This document shows positions 17,403 through 27,273 of a stretch of 60,354 nt of DNA, piece by piece. The notes below the pieces were generated by a model that did no database searches, was not told where the DNA came from, and worked only from the letters and a program-made list of their open reading frames with translations. The stretch is from contig CANQNT010000018.1 in NCBI GenBank assembly GCA_947625255.1, positions 1 through 60,354 on the forward strand, written 5' to 3'. Position numbers and translations under genes: made by a program. Numbering within the stretch: position 1 is the stretch's first letter; the number at the start of each line of letters is the position of its first letter. This DNA comes from an uncultured Acetatifactor sp. (GTDB lineage Bacteria > Bacillota > Clostridia > Lachnospirales > Lachnospiraceae).

Positions 17403-18488
17403 ATGATATCAAATCAGGTTTTGCAGAATACAATTGAAGGCTTAAAGGGAATTGCCCGAGTGGAACTGTGCGTGATGGATGTGGATGGCAGGGAGATTGC
17501 AACCACACAGGATCTGAGCCAGTGTTCCAGGGCTGCTGCAGAGTTCGCCTCTTCCCCGGCGGATTCCCAGGAGATTCAGGGTTATCAGTATTTTAAGATT
17601 TTTGATGACCAACAGTTGGAATACATATTGGTGGTTTGCGGAAGCGGTGAGGATGTCTATATGGTGGGCAAAATGGTGGCTTTTCAGATACAGAATCTGA
17701 TGGTCGCCTATCGTGAACGCTTCGACAAAGATAATTTTGTGAAGAATCTTCTGCTGGACAATTTACTCCTGGTGGATATCTACAGCCGGTCCAAGAAGCT
17801 GCACATCCAGACCGATGTGCCCAGAGTCGTGTTGATTCTGGAGACGGAGAACGAAAAGGATAACAACGCCCTGGAACTGGCACGGGCCCACTTTGGCGCC
17901 AACAGCAAGGATTTTGTCACTGCCGTGGATGAAAACAGTGTTATCATTGTAAAGGATATGTCAGAAGCCGATGGCGGAAGAGAGATTGATAGAATTGCAA
18001 AATCGCTGGAAAACAGTATGCACAAAGAGGGGATTAAGAATGTGCGCATCGCCTACGGCACGGTGACCAATGAGATCAAGGAGGTCAGTCGTTCTTACAA
18101 GGAAGCCAAGATGGCTATGGACGTAGGCAAGATCTTTTACGATGAACGGAATATTATCGCCTACAACGAGCTGGGAATCGGCCGCCTGATTTATCAGCTG
18201 CCCATACCCTTGTGCCGCCTGTTTATTTCAGAGATTTTCGGGGATAAAAGTCCGGACGAGTTTGACGAGGAAACTTTGTCCACTATTTTGAAGTTTTTTG
18301 AGAACAGCCTGAATGTGTCGGAGACTTCCAGGCAGCTGTTTATTCATCGAAATACCCTGGTATATCGTCTTGACAAGCTTCAGAAGAGCACGGGGTTGGA
18401 TCTGCGCGTGTTCGAGGATGCCATTACATTTAAGATCGCGCTGATGGTCGTAAAGTATATGAAGTATATGGAAAGTTATGAATATTAA
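17403..18488 (+). CDS. CdaR/PucR-like transcriptional regulator, paralog 1
   Basis: The 361-residue protein has an N-terminal sensor-like region, a central CdaR-type domain (about 125-260) and a C-terminal PucR-type helix-turn-helix: FFENSLNVSETSRQLFIHRN then TLVYRLDKLQKSTGLDLR. This matches sugar-diacid regulators, although the ligand here is unknown. A close paralog lies at 34594-35682 and shares LLDNLLLVDIY and the HTH nearly unchanged. GGAGCGGGG precedes the ATG. It lies directly upstream of ftsEX with 68 nt between, so it may be co-transcribed with, or regulate, that cassette. Confidence 0.88.
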   Translation: MISNQVLQNTIEGLKGIARVELCVMDVDGREIATTQDLSQCSRAAAEFASSPADSQEIQGYQYFKIFDDQQLEYILVVCGSGEDVYMVGKMVAFQIQNLMVAYRERFDKDNFVKNLLLDNLLLVDIYSRSKKLHIQTDVPRVVLILETENEKDNNALELARAHFGANSKDFVTAVDENSVIIVKDMSEADGGREIDRIAKSLENSMHKEGIKNVRIAYGTVTNEIKEVSRSYKEAKMAMDVGKIFYDERNIIAYNELGIGRLIYQLPIPLCRLFISEIFGDKSPDEFDEETLSTILKFFENSLNVSETSRQLFIHRNTLVYRLDKLQKSTGLDLRVFEDAITFKIALMVVKYMKYMESYEY

Positions 18489-18556
18489 TTGGGGACTGTA
18501 ACCAAATAATAAGCAGCAGTAAGCTGCGGAACCACACAGGAAAAAGGAAGTTGTTC

Positions 18557-19306
18557 ATGACAAAAAGAAAGCTTTTGAAATTGCAGAAACAGCAGGACTT
18601 TATAGAGGAAAAAGGTATTATCTATCTGGATAATGTCACCAAGTCCTATTCCACGGGATCTCCCGCCATTAACGGGATCACTCTGAGCATATACAGGGGG
18701 GAATTTGTGTTTATCGTTGGTGACAGCGGATCAGGGAAGTCCACTCTTATCAGACTGCTTTTGAGGGAATTGACTGCCACAGGCGGACACGCTTATGTGA
18801 TGGGGCAGGATTTGGCGCAGATTAAGCATAGAAATATTCCGAAGTTTCGCAGGAACCTGGGCGTGGTATTTCAGGATTTTCGTTTGTTGAATGACAGAAA
18901 TGTATATGAAAACGTGGCTTTTGCCCAGAGAGTCGTAGAGATGACCAATAGGGACATTCGCAGGAATGTTCCTTCGATGCTTGCCACGGTAGGCCTGGCC
19001 GGGAAATACAAGGCGAAGACCACGCAGCTTTCCGGTGGTGAGCAGCAAAGAGTGGCTTTGGCGCGCGCCCTGGTAAACAATCCGTCCATTTTGTTGGCGG
19101 ACGAGCCCACGGGTAATCTGGATCCCCATAATTCCTGGGAGATCATGGGCTTGTTGGAGGAGATTAACGAGCGCGGCACCACGGTGGTGGTGGTTACCCA
19201 TAACAGGGAGATTGTCAACGCCATGAAGAAGCGTGTAGTCGCTATGAAGAAAGGCATTATTGTCAGCGACATGGAGGAAGGGGTTTATAATGATGAAGAA
19301 GATTAA
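18557..19306 (+). CDS. ftsE: cell division ATP-binding protein FtsE
   Basis: The ABC ATPase of the FtsEX complex, which controls peptidoglycan hydrolases at the septum. Walker A is GDSGSGKST (55-63), the signature LSGGEQQR and Walker [13 protein letters not shown] are intact. At 249 residues it has a 20-residue basic N-terminal extension not usual in FtsE. The ATG at 18557 has GGAAG 6 nt upstream. It overlaps ftsX by 17 nt, as is typical for this pair. Confidence 0.95.
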   Translation: MTKRKLLKLQKQQDFIEEKGIIYLDNVTKSYSTGSPAINGITLSIYRGEFVFIVGDSGSGKSTLIRLLLRELTATGGHAYVMGQDLAQIKHRNIPKFRRNLGVVFQDFRLLNDRNVYENVAFAQRVVEMTNRDIRRNVPSMLATVGLAGKYKAKTTQLSGGEQQRVALARALVNNPSILLADEPTGNLDPHNSWEIMGLLEEINERGTTVVVVTHNREIVNAMKKRVVAMKKGIIVSDMEEGVYNDEED

Positions 19307-20192
19307 TACATTGTTATATACCATGTTACAGGGAATTAAGAACATTTTCCGGAATAAATGGTTTTCCCTGGCAAGCGTGGCAACGATCGCTGCCTGTTTG
19401 TTCCTGTTCGGGGCTTTCTACGCGGTGGTAGCCAATTTTCAGCATATTGTGAATAAAATTCAGGAAGAGGTCTACATAACGGTGTTCTTTGTGGAGGGAA
19501 CCTCGCAGGAGCGAATGGAAGAGATTCACCAGATGATTGACAGCCGGGAGGAGGTTTCCAAAACAGAGTTCCGTTCGGCGGATTATGAATGGGAGATTTT
19601 CAGCTCCGAAAGTCTCAAAGGCCATGCGGAGAGCTTTACGGAGAATCCCCTGGAGGGAATGGATAATGTCCGCGCTTATATGAAGGATGTATCGAAGCAG
19701 GAGGATCTGGTAACTTATATTCAGTCCATTCCGGATGTGGATCATGTCAATCAGTCTCTGGTGCTGGCCAATACTCTGACGGGCGTGAACGGGCTGGTGT
19801 CTTATGTGTTTGTGGGAATCATCGTGATCTTACTGATCGTCAGTGTTTTTCTGATCAGCAACACCGTCTCGATTGGTATTTCGGTACGGAGTGAAGAGAT
19901 CAATATTATGAAATATATTGGTGCAACGGACTTTTTCGTGAGGGCGCCTTTTGTATTGGAAGGAATGATCATCGGCCTTGTGGGCGCCGGCATCCCGCTG
20001 GTGGTGATATACAATGCGTATAACCGCTTGTCCGAATATGTGGTTGACCGTTTTCCCATGCTCAGCGATATCTTAAATTTCCTGCCGGTAGAGGATGTTT
20101 TCTTATTCCTGACTCCGGTTTCCCTGGCGGTGGGAATCGGAATCGGCTTCTTTGGAAGTATGTCCACGGTGAGGAAGCATCTGGATGTTTAA
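19290..20192 (+). CDS. ftsX: cell division protein FtsX (permease-like)
   Basis: The membrane partner of FtsE, 300 residues. A short cytoplasmic N-terminus leads to the first membrane segment (about 22-44), an extracellular domain of about 120 residues that contacts the hydrolase or activator, and three more segments in the C-terminal half. NIMKYIGATDFFVRAPF is the characteristic cytoplasmic loop. Starts at 19290 and 19293 (tandem ATG) are both possible; AAGGGG is about 6 nt before the first. It is followed by the probable client, an EnvC-like factor. Confidence 0.95.
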   Translation: MMKKINTLLYTMLQGIKNIFRNKWFSLASVATIAACLFLFGAFYAVVANFQHIVNKIQEEVYITVFFVEGTSQERMEEIHQMIDSREEVSKTEFRSADYEWEIFSSESLKGHAESFTENPLEGMDNVRAYMKDVSKQEDLVTYIQSIPDVDHVNQSLVLANTLTGVNGLVSYVFVGIIVILLIVSVFLISNTVSIGISVRSEEINIMKYIGATDFFVRAPFVLEGMIIGLVGAGIPLVVIYNAYNRLSEYVVDRFPMLSDILNFLPVEDVFLFLTPVSLAVGIGIGFFGSMSTVRKHLDV

Positions 20193-20222
20193 TCGGATTG
20201 CCGCTGGTTAGGGAGGTCGGCC

Positions 20223-21461
20223 ATGAAGAAATCGAGGATTTTATGCATCGCTTTGGCACTTTGCATGGGTTTGTATTCCTGGGTCTTTTCAGCCCGGGTC
20301 TTGGAAGTGTCCGCGTCTAACGCCAAGGTGACCGAAGAAAGCATCAGGCAAAAGGAAGAACAGATTCAACAGGCGAAGAATGAGATGGCAGGGCTGAAGA
20401 ATGGCCTCAGTGACATTCAAAAGATCAAGAATTCGCTGGAGAAAGAGAAAAGCAATTTAAACAATTATGTGGTAAAGCTGGATGAGAATCTGGCCGAGCT
20501 GGAACAGAATATCGAAGAACTTACGCGGCAGATCGTAGAGAAAGAAAGCGAGATTGCCCAGACGGAGGCAGAACTGGAGCAAGCGGAAATCGTGGCGCAG
20601 AATCAGTATGATTCGATGAAGACCCACATAAGATTTTATTACGAGGTGGGGACTTTGCAGAATACCCTGGGGATGCTGTTGACTTCGGATGGAATCAGTG
20701 ATTTTTTAAACAAAGCTGATTTCCTGAATCGGGTCTATGAATATGATCAGGAAATGTGGAAAACGTACCTAATGAACTGTGATTATATCTCACTTTGCAA
20801 GGAACAGCTGGAGGTGGAGAATAATCTTTTGAACGAACAGAAGCAGAATGTGGAGGAAGAGCAGGCCCAGGTTGAGAGCCTGATCGCGGAGAAGCAGCAG
20901 GAGATTCTCGCCTACGAAACGGATATTTCCAATCAAGAAAAGGCGATCAGGGAATATGAGCAGGAGATTGCGGACCAAAACGCCATGATCGCCGAAATGG
21001 AAAGGCTGGTGGAAGAAGAAAAGGAGCGGCTTCGGGAGCAGAACAGGGCGGCGCTCAGCTATGATGGCGGAATCTTTAAGTTCCCGTTGGCGAATTACAC
21101 CAGGATTTCGGATGAGTACGGATGGCGTATTCATCCTACGCTGGGTGTGCGGCAGTTTCATAATGGAGTGGATTTCGCGTCGCCTAAGGGGACGGCGATA
21201 TACGCGGCTTATGACGGTGTGGTAGTGGCCGCGTCTTATAGCTCCAGTATGGGCAACTATGTTATGATCGATCATGGGGACGGGCTTTATACGATCTATA
21301 TGCATGCGTCCAAGCTTTACGTGTCCGCTAATGACAGCGTGTTGAAGGGAGATACCATAGCGGCCGTGGGCAGTACGGGGAGATCGACAGGCAATCATCT
21401 GCACTTCAGTGTGAGGAAGAATGGGGAGTATGTATCTCCCTGGGAGTATTTATCGAAGTAG
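20223..21461 (+). CDS. EnvC/PcsB-like murein hydrolase activator with M23 domain
   Basis: The 412-residue exported protein has a signal peptide (about 1-30), a long coiled-coil region (about 38-280, rich in Glu, Gln and Lys) and a C-terminal M23 (LytM) domain with HNGVDFASPKG, MIDHGDGLYTIYMH and HLHFSV. Both His-bearing zinc motifs appear intact, so it may be an active endopeptidase instead of a pure activator. The coiled coil is the FtsX-binding part in EnvC and PcsB. Its place immediately after ftsEX makes it the probable effector of that complex. Confidence 0.93.
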   Translation: MKKSRILCIALALCMGLYSWVFSARVLEVSASNAKVTEESIRQKEEQIQQAKNEMAGLKNGLSDIQKIKNSLEKEKSNLNNYVVKLDENLAELEQNIEELTRQIVEKESEIAQTEAELEQAEIVAQNQYDSMKTHIRFYYEVGTLQNTLGMLLTSDGISDFLNKADFLNRVYEYDQEMWKTYLMNCDYISLCKEQLEVENNLLNEQKQNVEEEQAQVESLIAEKQQEILAYETDISNQEKAIREYEQEIADQNAMIAEMERLVEEEKERLREQNRAALSYDGGIFKFPLANYTRISDEYGWRIHPTLGVRQFHNGVDFASPKGTAIYAAYDGVVVAASYSSSMGNYVMIDHGDGLYTIYMHASKLYVSANDSVLKGDTIAAVGSTGRSTGNHLHFSVRKNGEYVSPWEYLSK

Positions 21462-21497
21462 GAAATCGGTTAAATGGGGACGGAAGGAGCGATAGCG

Positions 21498-22823
21498 ATG
21501 CAGAATCGTGAGATTGAAAGTGAAAATGAATTTCTGGATGAAGATTCTCTGGAATATCGTAAGGAAACCGTGGAGGCAAAGCGGGCAAGAAAGAAAAAAA
21601 GCAAGGGTTATTTTTATGGCGGACTTGTGACGGGAATGGCGGTTGCCCTGCTGATCATCTGCGTGGTGCAGCTGGCGGTGAAGATTGAGCAGCGTGTGAA
21701 TCGGCTGTCCGCGGTTGGAGACCAGTCCGCGGTGGCGGACGATGGCGTGATCGACAAGATCCAGCTTGTGGAGGATGTCATTCGCTATTACTATTACAAG
21801 GACGAGGATATTGACGATAAGGCATTGGAAGAGGGAATATATCGAGGAATGGTCGCGTCCCTGGGCGATCCTTATTCGGAATATTATAGTCAGGAAGAAT
21901 TGACTGAGATGATGGATCAGACGGAAGGAATTTATTATGGAATCGGGGCTGGCGTCAACATTGATGAACTGACTTCTTATCCCAAGATTGCCAAGGTATA
22001 TTCCGGAACTCCTGCCGAGGAGGCGGGACTGCGCGAGAACGATATTATTTATGAAGTGGATGAAATTTCAACCTATGGGATGTCTACCACGGACGTGGTT
22101 GCCATGATCAAAGGCGAAGAAAACACCAGCGTGGTCCTGACCATTTACAGAGAGGGAGAGAGTGACTATCTCCATATCGAGGTACAGCGCCGTCAGGTCA
22201 ACATCCCTACTGTGGAGTCCTATATGATGGATGGAGGAAAGGCCTATATCCAGATTACGGAGTTTGACGATGTGACGGTCACGCAGTTTGAGACAGCCTT
22301 GTCAGAGGCTCGTGAAAATGGAATGAAAGGACTGATTCTGGATTTGCGCAGCAATCCGGGAGGAAAGCTGGACGCGGTGGTCAAGATCAGTCAGAAGCTT
22401 TTGCCCAAGGGCATGATTGTTTATACGGAAGATAAATATGGCCGCCGCAGTGAATATACCTGTGATGGACAGCATGAACTTGAGGTGCCGCTGGTGGTGT
22501 TGATTAATGGCAATTCTGCCAGCGCGTCGGAGATTCTGGCAGGAGCGGTCAAGGATTATGGAATCGGGACGCTGGTAGGTACAACTACCTACGGGAAAGG
22601 CATTGTACAATCCATTATTCCTTTGTCGGACCAGTCTGCCGTGAAAGTGACGGTCAGCAGATATTACACACCCAACGGCAATAATATTCATGGAATCGGG
22701 ATTTCGCCTGACGTGGAATGTGTCTTCGACGGAGAGGCATATTATGGGGATCCTTCCAGACCGGATAATCAGTTGGATGAAGCGGAGAAAATATTGCAGG
22801 AGCTGATGGACGGAGTGAGGTAA
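21498..22823 (+). CDS. S41 family C-terminal processing protease (CtpA/CtpB-like)
   Basis: A membrane-anchored 441-residue serine protease. One membrane segment (about 36-58) is followed by a PDZ domain (about 140-220) and the S41 catalytic domain, with the Ser in NGNSASASE and the Lys in TTYGKGIVQ forming the catalytic dyad. GGAAGGAG precedes the ATG at 21498. Bacillus CtpB, also encoded beside ftsEX, activates sigma-K signalling during sporulation; a similar role is possible here but is only inferred from context. Confidence 0.93.
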   Translation: MQNREIESENEFLDEDSLEYRKETVEAKRARKKKSKGYFYGGLVTGMAVALLIICVVQLAVKIEQRVNRLSAVGDQSAVADDGVIDKIQLVEDVIRYYYYKDEDIDDKALEEGIYRGMVASLGDPYSEYYSQEELTEMMDQTEGIYYGIGAGVNIDELTSYPKIAKVYSGTPAEEAGLRENDIIYEVDEISTYGMSTTDVVAMIKGEENTSVVLTIYREGESDYLHIEVQRRQVNIPTVESYMMDGGKAYIQITEFDDVTVTQFETALSEARENGMKGLILDLRSNPGGKLDAVVKISQKLLPKGMIVYTEDKYGRRSEYTCDGQHELEVPLVVLINGNSASASEILAGAVKDYGIGTLVGTTTYGKGIVQSIIPLSDQSAVKVTVSRYYTPNGNNIHGIGISPDVECVFDGEAYYGDPSRPDNQLDEAEKILQELMDGVR

Positions 22824-22862
22824 GAGATGGGGCTGACGGAAAAAGGAGGGCCTTAAATATGG

Positions 22863-22900
22863 GGGGACAATGACTCGCGAGAGCATTGCCCCTCTGTTTA
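22863..22900 (+). terminator. probable terminator after the S41 protease
   Basis: GGGG.CAATG (22863-22872, one bulged A) pairs with CATTGCCCC (22884-22892), loop of 11 nt. The T-run after it is weak (TCTGTTTATTT), so termination may be partial. Confidence 0.6.
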
Positions 22901-22920
22901 TTTGAAATCAGGGTTGTCCG

Positions 22921-22949
22921 TTGATTTTAAAAAGAGGGTGTGATATACT
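22921..22949 (+). promoter_or_regulatory. sigma-A-type promoter upstream of the guanylyltransferase
   Basis: TTGATT (22921-22926), 17-nt spacer, TATACT (22944-22949). It is 85 nt before the ATG, downstream of the terminator, so the nucleotide-sugar genes form their own unit. Confidence 0.75.
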
Positions 22950-23033
22950 GTTGTGCAAGTCGGTCCGGTCCTGGATGATCGGATATAATGACGGGGGAAT
23001 AACGGGAAAAGATAAGAAGGGATGGAACACGGT

Positions 23034-24107
23034 ATGAAAGTAACGGCATTGATCATGGCCGGGGGTAAGGGCGAACGCTTTTGGCCACGAAGCAGGGTGC
23101 GGTGTCCGAAGCAGTTTCTGGATATTTTGGATTGCGGCAGGACGATGCTGCAGCTGACAGTGGATCGGATACTGCCTCTGGCCGCGATGGAGGATATCTA
23201 TATCGCGACCAACGAGAAGTATCGTAGATTTGTCACGGAGCAGCTTCCAAAGCTGCCCCGGGAGAACATCTTATGTGAGCCTGCAGGGAGGAATACGGCT
23301 CCATGTATCGGTCTGGGAGCGACATATATGTTGTCGCGGGGCGAGGACGCGGTCATGATGGTGTTGGCCAGCGATCATTTGATTCGTCAGGAGAGCATTT
23401 TCCGTAATGTGATGCGGGAGGCGATTTCTCTGGCGGAAGAAGGAGAAAATATCGTGACCATCGGTATTTCTCCCCATTATCCGGAGACGGGGTATGGTTA
23501 TATTAAACGGAATGTGGATATTGCCCGTGGAAACGCCAATCCGGTGGAATGCTTTGTGGAGAAGCCCAGCCGCAAAATGGCAGAACAATATCTGCGCAGC
23601 GGGGAATATTTGTGGAATAGCGGTATGTTCGTGATGAAAGCGAGTACTGTGATGAGGGCCATGGAAACTTATTTGCCGGAGGTCTACGCGGGCTTGCGGC
23701 GTATTGGCGCAGGGATCGGAACGCCACAGGAGCAGGCTGTTTTGCGGGAGGTCTTTTTGGAAATGCCTTCGGTATCCATCGATTATGGCGTGATGGAAAA
23801 GGCAAAAAACATTTACGCGCTTCCTGGGGCCTTTGGCTGGGATGACGTGGGTTCTTGGCTGGCCATGCAGCGATATAAGAGTATTGACGAGGATAATAAT
23901 GTCATTGTGGGTAATGTTGCCATCGCTGACGCGCACAACTGCATTATTGAGGCAAAAGATCGCCTGATCGCGGCGGTGGGACTGGATGGTATTGTGGTCG
24001 TGGATACCGAGGATGCCACGCTGATCGGGGATAAGGAACATATTGAGGAGATTAAGAAGCTTCTGGAGAAGCTTAGGAAGAGAGAAGACGGTGAGCGCTA
24101 TTTATAA
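23034..24107 (+). CDS. manC: mannose-1-phosphate guanylyltransferase
   Basis: Makes GDP-mannose from mannose-1-phosphate and GTP. The 357-residue protein has the nucleotide-binding signature MAGGKGERFWP and R..CPKQFL, then NTAPCIG, SDHLI, FVEKP and WNSGMF, all typical of the guanylyltransferase family. It lacks the C-terminal phosphomannose isomerase domain of long ManC/AlgA proteins. ATG 23034 begins the conserved MKVTALIMAGG; an ATG at 23022 is only 1 nt past AGAAGGG, yet the site serves 23034 poorly (13 nt), so the start is uncertain by 12 nt. The next gene begins inside its 3' end. Confidence 0.93.
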   Translation: MKVTALIMAGGKGERFWPRSRVRCPKQFLDILDCGRTMLQLTVDRILPLAAMEDIYIATNEKYRRFVTEQLPKLPRENILCEPAGRNTAPCIGLGATYMLSRGEDAVMMVLASDHLIRQESIFRNVMREAISLAEEGENIVTIGISPHYPETGYGYIKRNVDIARGNANPVECFVEKPSRKMAEQYLRSGEYLWNSGMFVMKASTVMRAMETYLPEVYAGLRRIGAGIGTPQEQAVLREVFLEMPSVSIDYGVMEKAKNIYALPGAFGWDDVGSWLAMQRYKSIDEDNNVIVGNVAIADAHNCIIEAKDRLIAAVGLDGIVVVDTEDATLIGDKEHIEEIKKLLEKLRKREDGERYL

Positions 24108-27100
24108 TCATAAGGAAATTAATAATTTGTTTTTGCGGCAAAGCTACCTGGATTCCTGGCAGGAGTACCTGCATTGGCTGGAAAAGGACGAAGGCTGGGA
24201 CTATATCATTCTGACGGCCTCCAATGAGGCGCAGGCGCAAGGGTATCGGCGGGAAATTGATGACCGCAGGCAGCAGGGACATTTGCCCTCCTCCTGCAAG
24301 TATGTGGTGTTGGCTGATCCGGATGGAAAGAGAGTGGGTTCGGGCGGTGCGACGTTGAACGTATTGAAATATCTGGCGTTGACCTATGGGGATGGGACGG
24401 CTTCCATCTTTCGAAAAAATCGGATTCTGGTGATTCATTCCGGCGGCGACAGCAAGAGGGTTCCTCAGTACAGTGTCTGCGGAAAGCTTTTTTCACCCGT
24501 CCCCAGGCTGTTGCCGGATGGCAGGCCTTCGACTTTGTTTGATGAGTTCATGATTTCTATGTCGGCAGTGGCGGGCCGGGTGGAAAGCGGAATGCTAGTG
24601 CTTTCCGGAGACGTGCTGCTTTTGTTCAATCCCCTGCAGTTGGATTTCCAATATCGCGGCGCCGCGGCAATTTCCATCAAGGCCGATGTAACGGTGGGAC
24701 GGGATCATGGTGTGTTCCTGAATGATGGGAAAAACTATGTGGGACGTTTTCTGCATAAGCTGTCGGAGGAACAGCTTCGGGGCATGGGAGCGGTCAATAG
24801 CAACGGCAAGGTAGATCTGGATACCGGAGCGGTGCTTTTGGATGCGGATTTGTTAGAGGCTCTTTTTTCTCTGATTGCCGTGGAACAAGAGCGTCAGGGA
24901 CACTGGGTGAAGGTTTTTGATGAGAGAAGATTTAGGCTCTTTGTCAATGAGAAGAGCAGAATCAGCTTTTACGGGGACTTTTTATACCCGCTGGCCGCGG
25001 ATGCGACTCTGGAAGAGTATTATCGGGAAGCTCCGGAGGGGACCTTGTGCGAGGAACTGCTGCAGTGCAGAACGGCCATTTGGGAAGCCATTTCGGATTT
25101 TTCTATGAAGCTGATCAGCCTTTCGCCGGCGGAATTTATCCATTTTGGTACTACCAGAGAGCTTTTGAAGCTGGTGACACAGGATATCGCCGATTATCAA
25201 TTCCTGGGTTGGAGCAACGTGGTCCATAGTAATCGGAAAGAAGCGCGGGATTATGCGATTTATAATAGTCTGATTGACGAGACGGCAGCGGTCGGCAGCG
25301 GCTGTTATATTGAGAACAGTCTGTTGGGGGCGGATGTTTCCGTGGGAAATGGGAGTATTGTGTCCGAATTGACCTTGACGGGAGAGAAGATTCCGGCGGG
25401 AGTGGTAATGCATGGTCTGAAAATGCCGGAAAAGAAGTTCACTGTGAGAATCTACGGAATACAGGATAATCCCAAGGATGTGTTGGAACGTGACGCGAAG
25501 TGGCTGGGAGCATCCGTGGCCCAAGTGCTGGATCACTACGGGATCGCCCCGGAGCGCATATGGGGAGAACAGGAGCATTATTTGTGGTTTGCGCGGCTCT
25601 ATCCGGTCTGTGGAAGCGTTCAGGAGGCCGCAGAAGCGGCATTGGAGGTTGGCCGGATCTTTCAAAGGACGGCGGACGCCGAGAGCGTGAAACGGTGGCT
25701 TGCCTCTCCGCGGTCCAGTCTGTACGATAGCTTTAACCAGTCCAGGGCGGAGGAGGCCCTGCGCTTTCAGCAAAAGCTGACCGGCATGATCAGCGTGGCG
25801 CAGTTTTTGGATATTTTGAAAACGAAGGGACATTATCAGGATGCGCATCGGATTTTCGCCCATAAGGCCATGACGGATGCGCAGTTCCAAGAGATTCTTC
25901 AGGCGGCGCAGGATGCTGATTTCGGTTTGAAAATCAGGATTTATGACAGCTTGTCCCGCTATTTAAAGACCAACCGCCGACAAGTCGGTCATATTACCGC
26001 CAAACTCTTGGAGGAAAAGTGTTTTGGCACCATTCAGGACACCATTTGCAATACCGGGAGGCCTCACGGCGCTTACCGTATTCAAAAAGAGGAATGTTCG
26101 GTGGAACTTCCGGTTCGGGTGAACTGGGGAGGCGGCTGGACCGATACGCCGCCCTACTGTAATGAAAACGGAGGGATTGTGCTGAATGCCGCCATCAAGC
26201 TGAACGGTATTTATCCGGTGCAGGTCTGTGTACGGCGGTTGGAGAAGTGTCATATAGAGTTTGCCAGCGAGGACATCGGCGTAGAGGGTACATTCGAGGA
26301 ACTTGGCGCGATTCTGGATTGCCGGAATCCCTTTGATCATTTTGCCTTGCATAAGGCGGCGCTGCTTGCCTGCGGCATTCTTGGGCCGGAGGATGACTCT
26401 CTGGAGACTGTATTGAAGAGACTGGGCGGAGGAATTTACTTGTCCACCAAGGTGGTCGGAATTCCGAAAGGTTCCGGGTTGGGGACAAGCAGTATTCTGG
26501 CGGGTGCTTGTGTGAAAGCCATCTATGAATTCGTGGGTGAAAAGCTGTCGGAAAATGAATTGTATGGGACCGTTCTCAGGATGGAGCAGATCATGAGCAC
26601 CGGAGGCGGCTGGCAGGACCAGGTGGGGGGCTTGTGCCCCGGCATTAAGCTGATTACCACAGAACGTGGCATTGAGCAGCACATCCATGTGGAGCGTGTA
26701 AAGATGCCGGCGGAGGGACTGCGGGAGCTGCAGGAGCGGTTTGCGATCATTTATACGGGACAGCGTCGTCTGGCGCGGAATCTTTTGAGGGATGTTGTAG
26801 GCGGCTATATCGGCGGCAGACCAGAATCTGTACAAGCCCTGGAAGAAATGCAGCGGGTCGCCGTTTTGATGAAATATGAATTGGAAAAGGGAAATATCGA
26901 CCGCTTTGCCAGGCTTTTGAACGATCACTGGAAGCTGTCCCTGCAGTTGGACGGCGGAGCTTCCAATACTTGTATTGATCAGATTTTCCTGGCGTGTGCG
27001 GATTTGATCGACGGACGTTTTATCGCGGGAGCCGGAGGGGGAGGTTTCCTGCAGGTTATTCTGAAAAAGGGAGTTGCGAAAGAGCTTTTGAATAAGCGCC

Positions 27101-27156
27101 TTTATGAGGTGTTCCAGGATTCCGGGGTGAGCGTGTGGGAATGTGAGTTTGTGTGA
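24091..27156 (+). CDS. fkp: bifunctional L-fucokinase/GDP-L-fucose pyrophosphorylase (Fkp-like)
   Basis: A 1021-residue two-domain enzyme. The N-terminal half has the pyrophosphorylase features GSGGATLNVL, GGDSKRVPQYS and SGDVLLLF; the C-terminal half is a GHMP kinase with RVNWGGGWTDTPP, PKGSGLGTSSI and GAGGGGFLQV. This matches Fkp of Bacteroides (949 residues), which converts L-fucose via fucose-1-phosphate to GDP-fucose for surface glycans. The GTG at 24091 with a purine-rich region upstream is preferred; it overlaps manC by 17 nt. Sugar specificity could instead be a related sugar, for example heptose, but the two-domain architecture favours fucose. Confidence 0.87.
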   Translation: MSAIYNHKEINNLFLRQSYLDSWQEYLHWLEKDEGWDYIILTASNEAQAQGYRREIDDRRQQGHLPSSCKYVVLADPDGKRVGSGGATLNVLKYLALTYGDGTASIFRKNRILVIHSGGDSKRVPQYSVCGKLFSPVPRLLPDGRPSTLFDEFMISMSAVAGRVESGMLVLSGDVLLLFNPLQLDFQYRGAAAISIKADVTVGRDHGVFLNDGKNYVGRFLHKLSEEQLRGMGAVNSNGKVDLDTGAVLLDADLLEALFSLIAVEQERQGHWVKVFDERRFRLFVNEKSRISFYGDFLYPLAADATLEEYYREAPEGTLCEELLQCRTAIWEAISDFSMKLISLSPAEFIHFGTTRELLKLVTQDIADYQFLGWSNVVHSNRKEARDYAIYNSLIDETAAVGSGCYIENSLLGADVSVGNGSIVSELTLTGEKIPAGVVMHGLKMPEKKFTVRIYGIQDNPKDVLERDAKWLGASVAQVLDHYGIAPERIWGEQEHYLWFARLYPVCGSVQEAAEAALEVGRIFQRTADAESVKRWLASPRSSLYDSFNQSRAEEALRFQQKLTGMISVAQFLDILKTKGHYQDAHRIFAHKAMTDAQFQEILQAAQDADFGLKIRIYDSLSRYLKTNRRQVGHITAKLLEEKCFGTIQDTICNTGRPHGAYRIQKEECSVELPVRVNWGGGWTDTPPYCNENGGIVLNAAIKLNGIYPVQVCVRRLEKCHIEFASEDIGVEGTFEELGAILDCRNPFDHFALHKAALLACGILGPEDDSLETVLKRLGGGIYLSTKVVGIPKGSGLGTSSILAGACVKAIYEFVGEKLSENELYGTVLRMEQIMSTGGGWQDQVGGLCPGIKLITTERGIEQHIHVERVKMPAEGLRELQERFAIIYTGQRRLARNLLRDVVGGYIGGRPESVQALEEMQRVAVLMKYELEKGNIDRFARLLNDHWKLSLQLDGGASNTCIDQIFLACADLIDGRFIAGAGGGGFLQVILKKGVAKELLNKRLYEVFQDSGVSVWECEFV

Positions 27157-27273
27157 CGATCGGAAAAGAATTTTGTCGATAAGAGATACAAATTCGATAC
27201 AAGGATGCCTTAATTTATTACTGTCCGCGGGGGAAAAGAGCGGCGGATAATTCAGATATAAGGGGTTGTAGCA

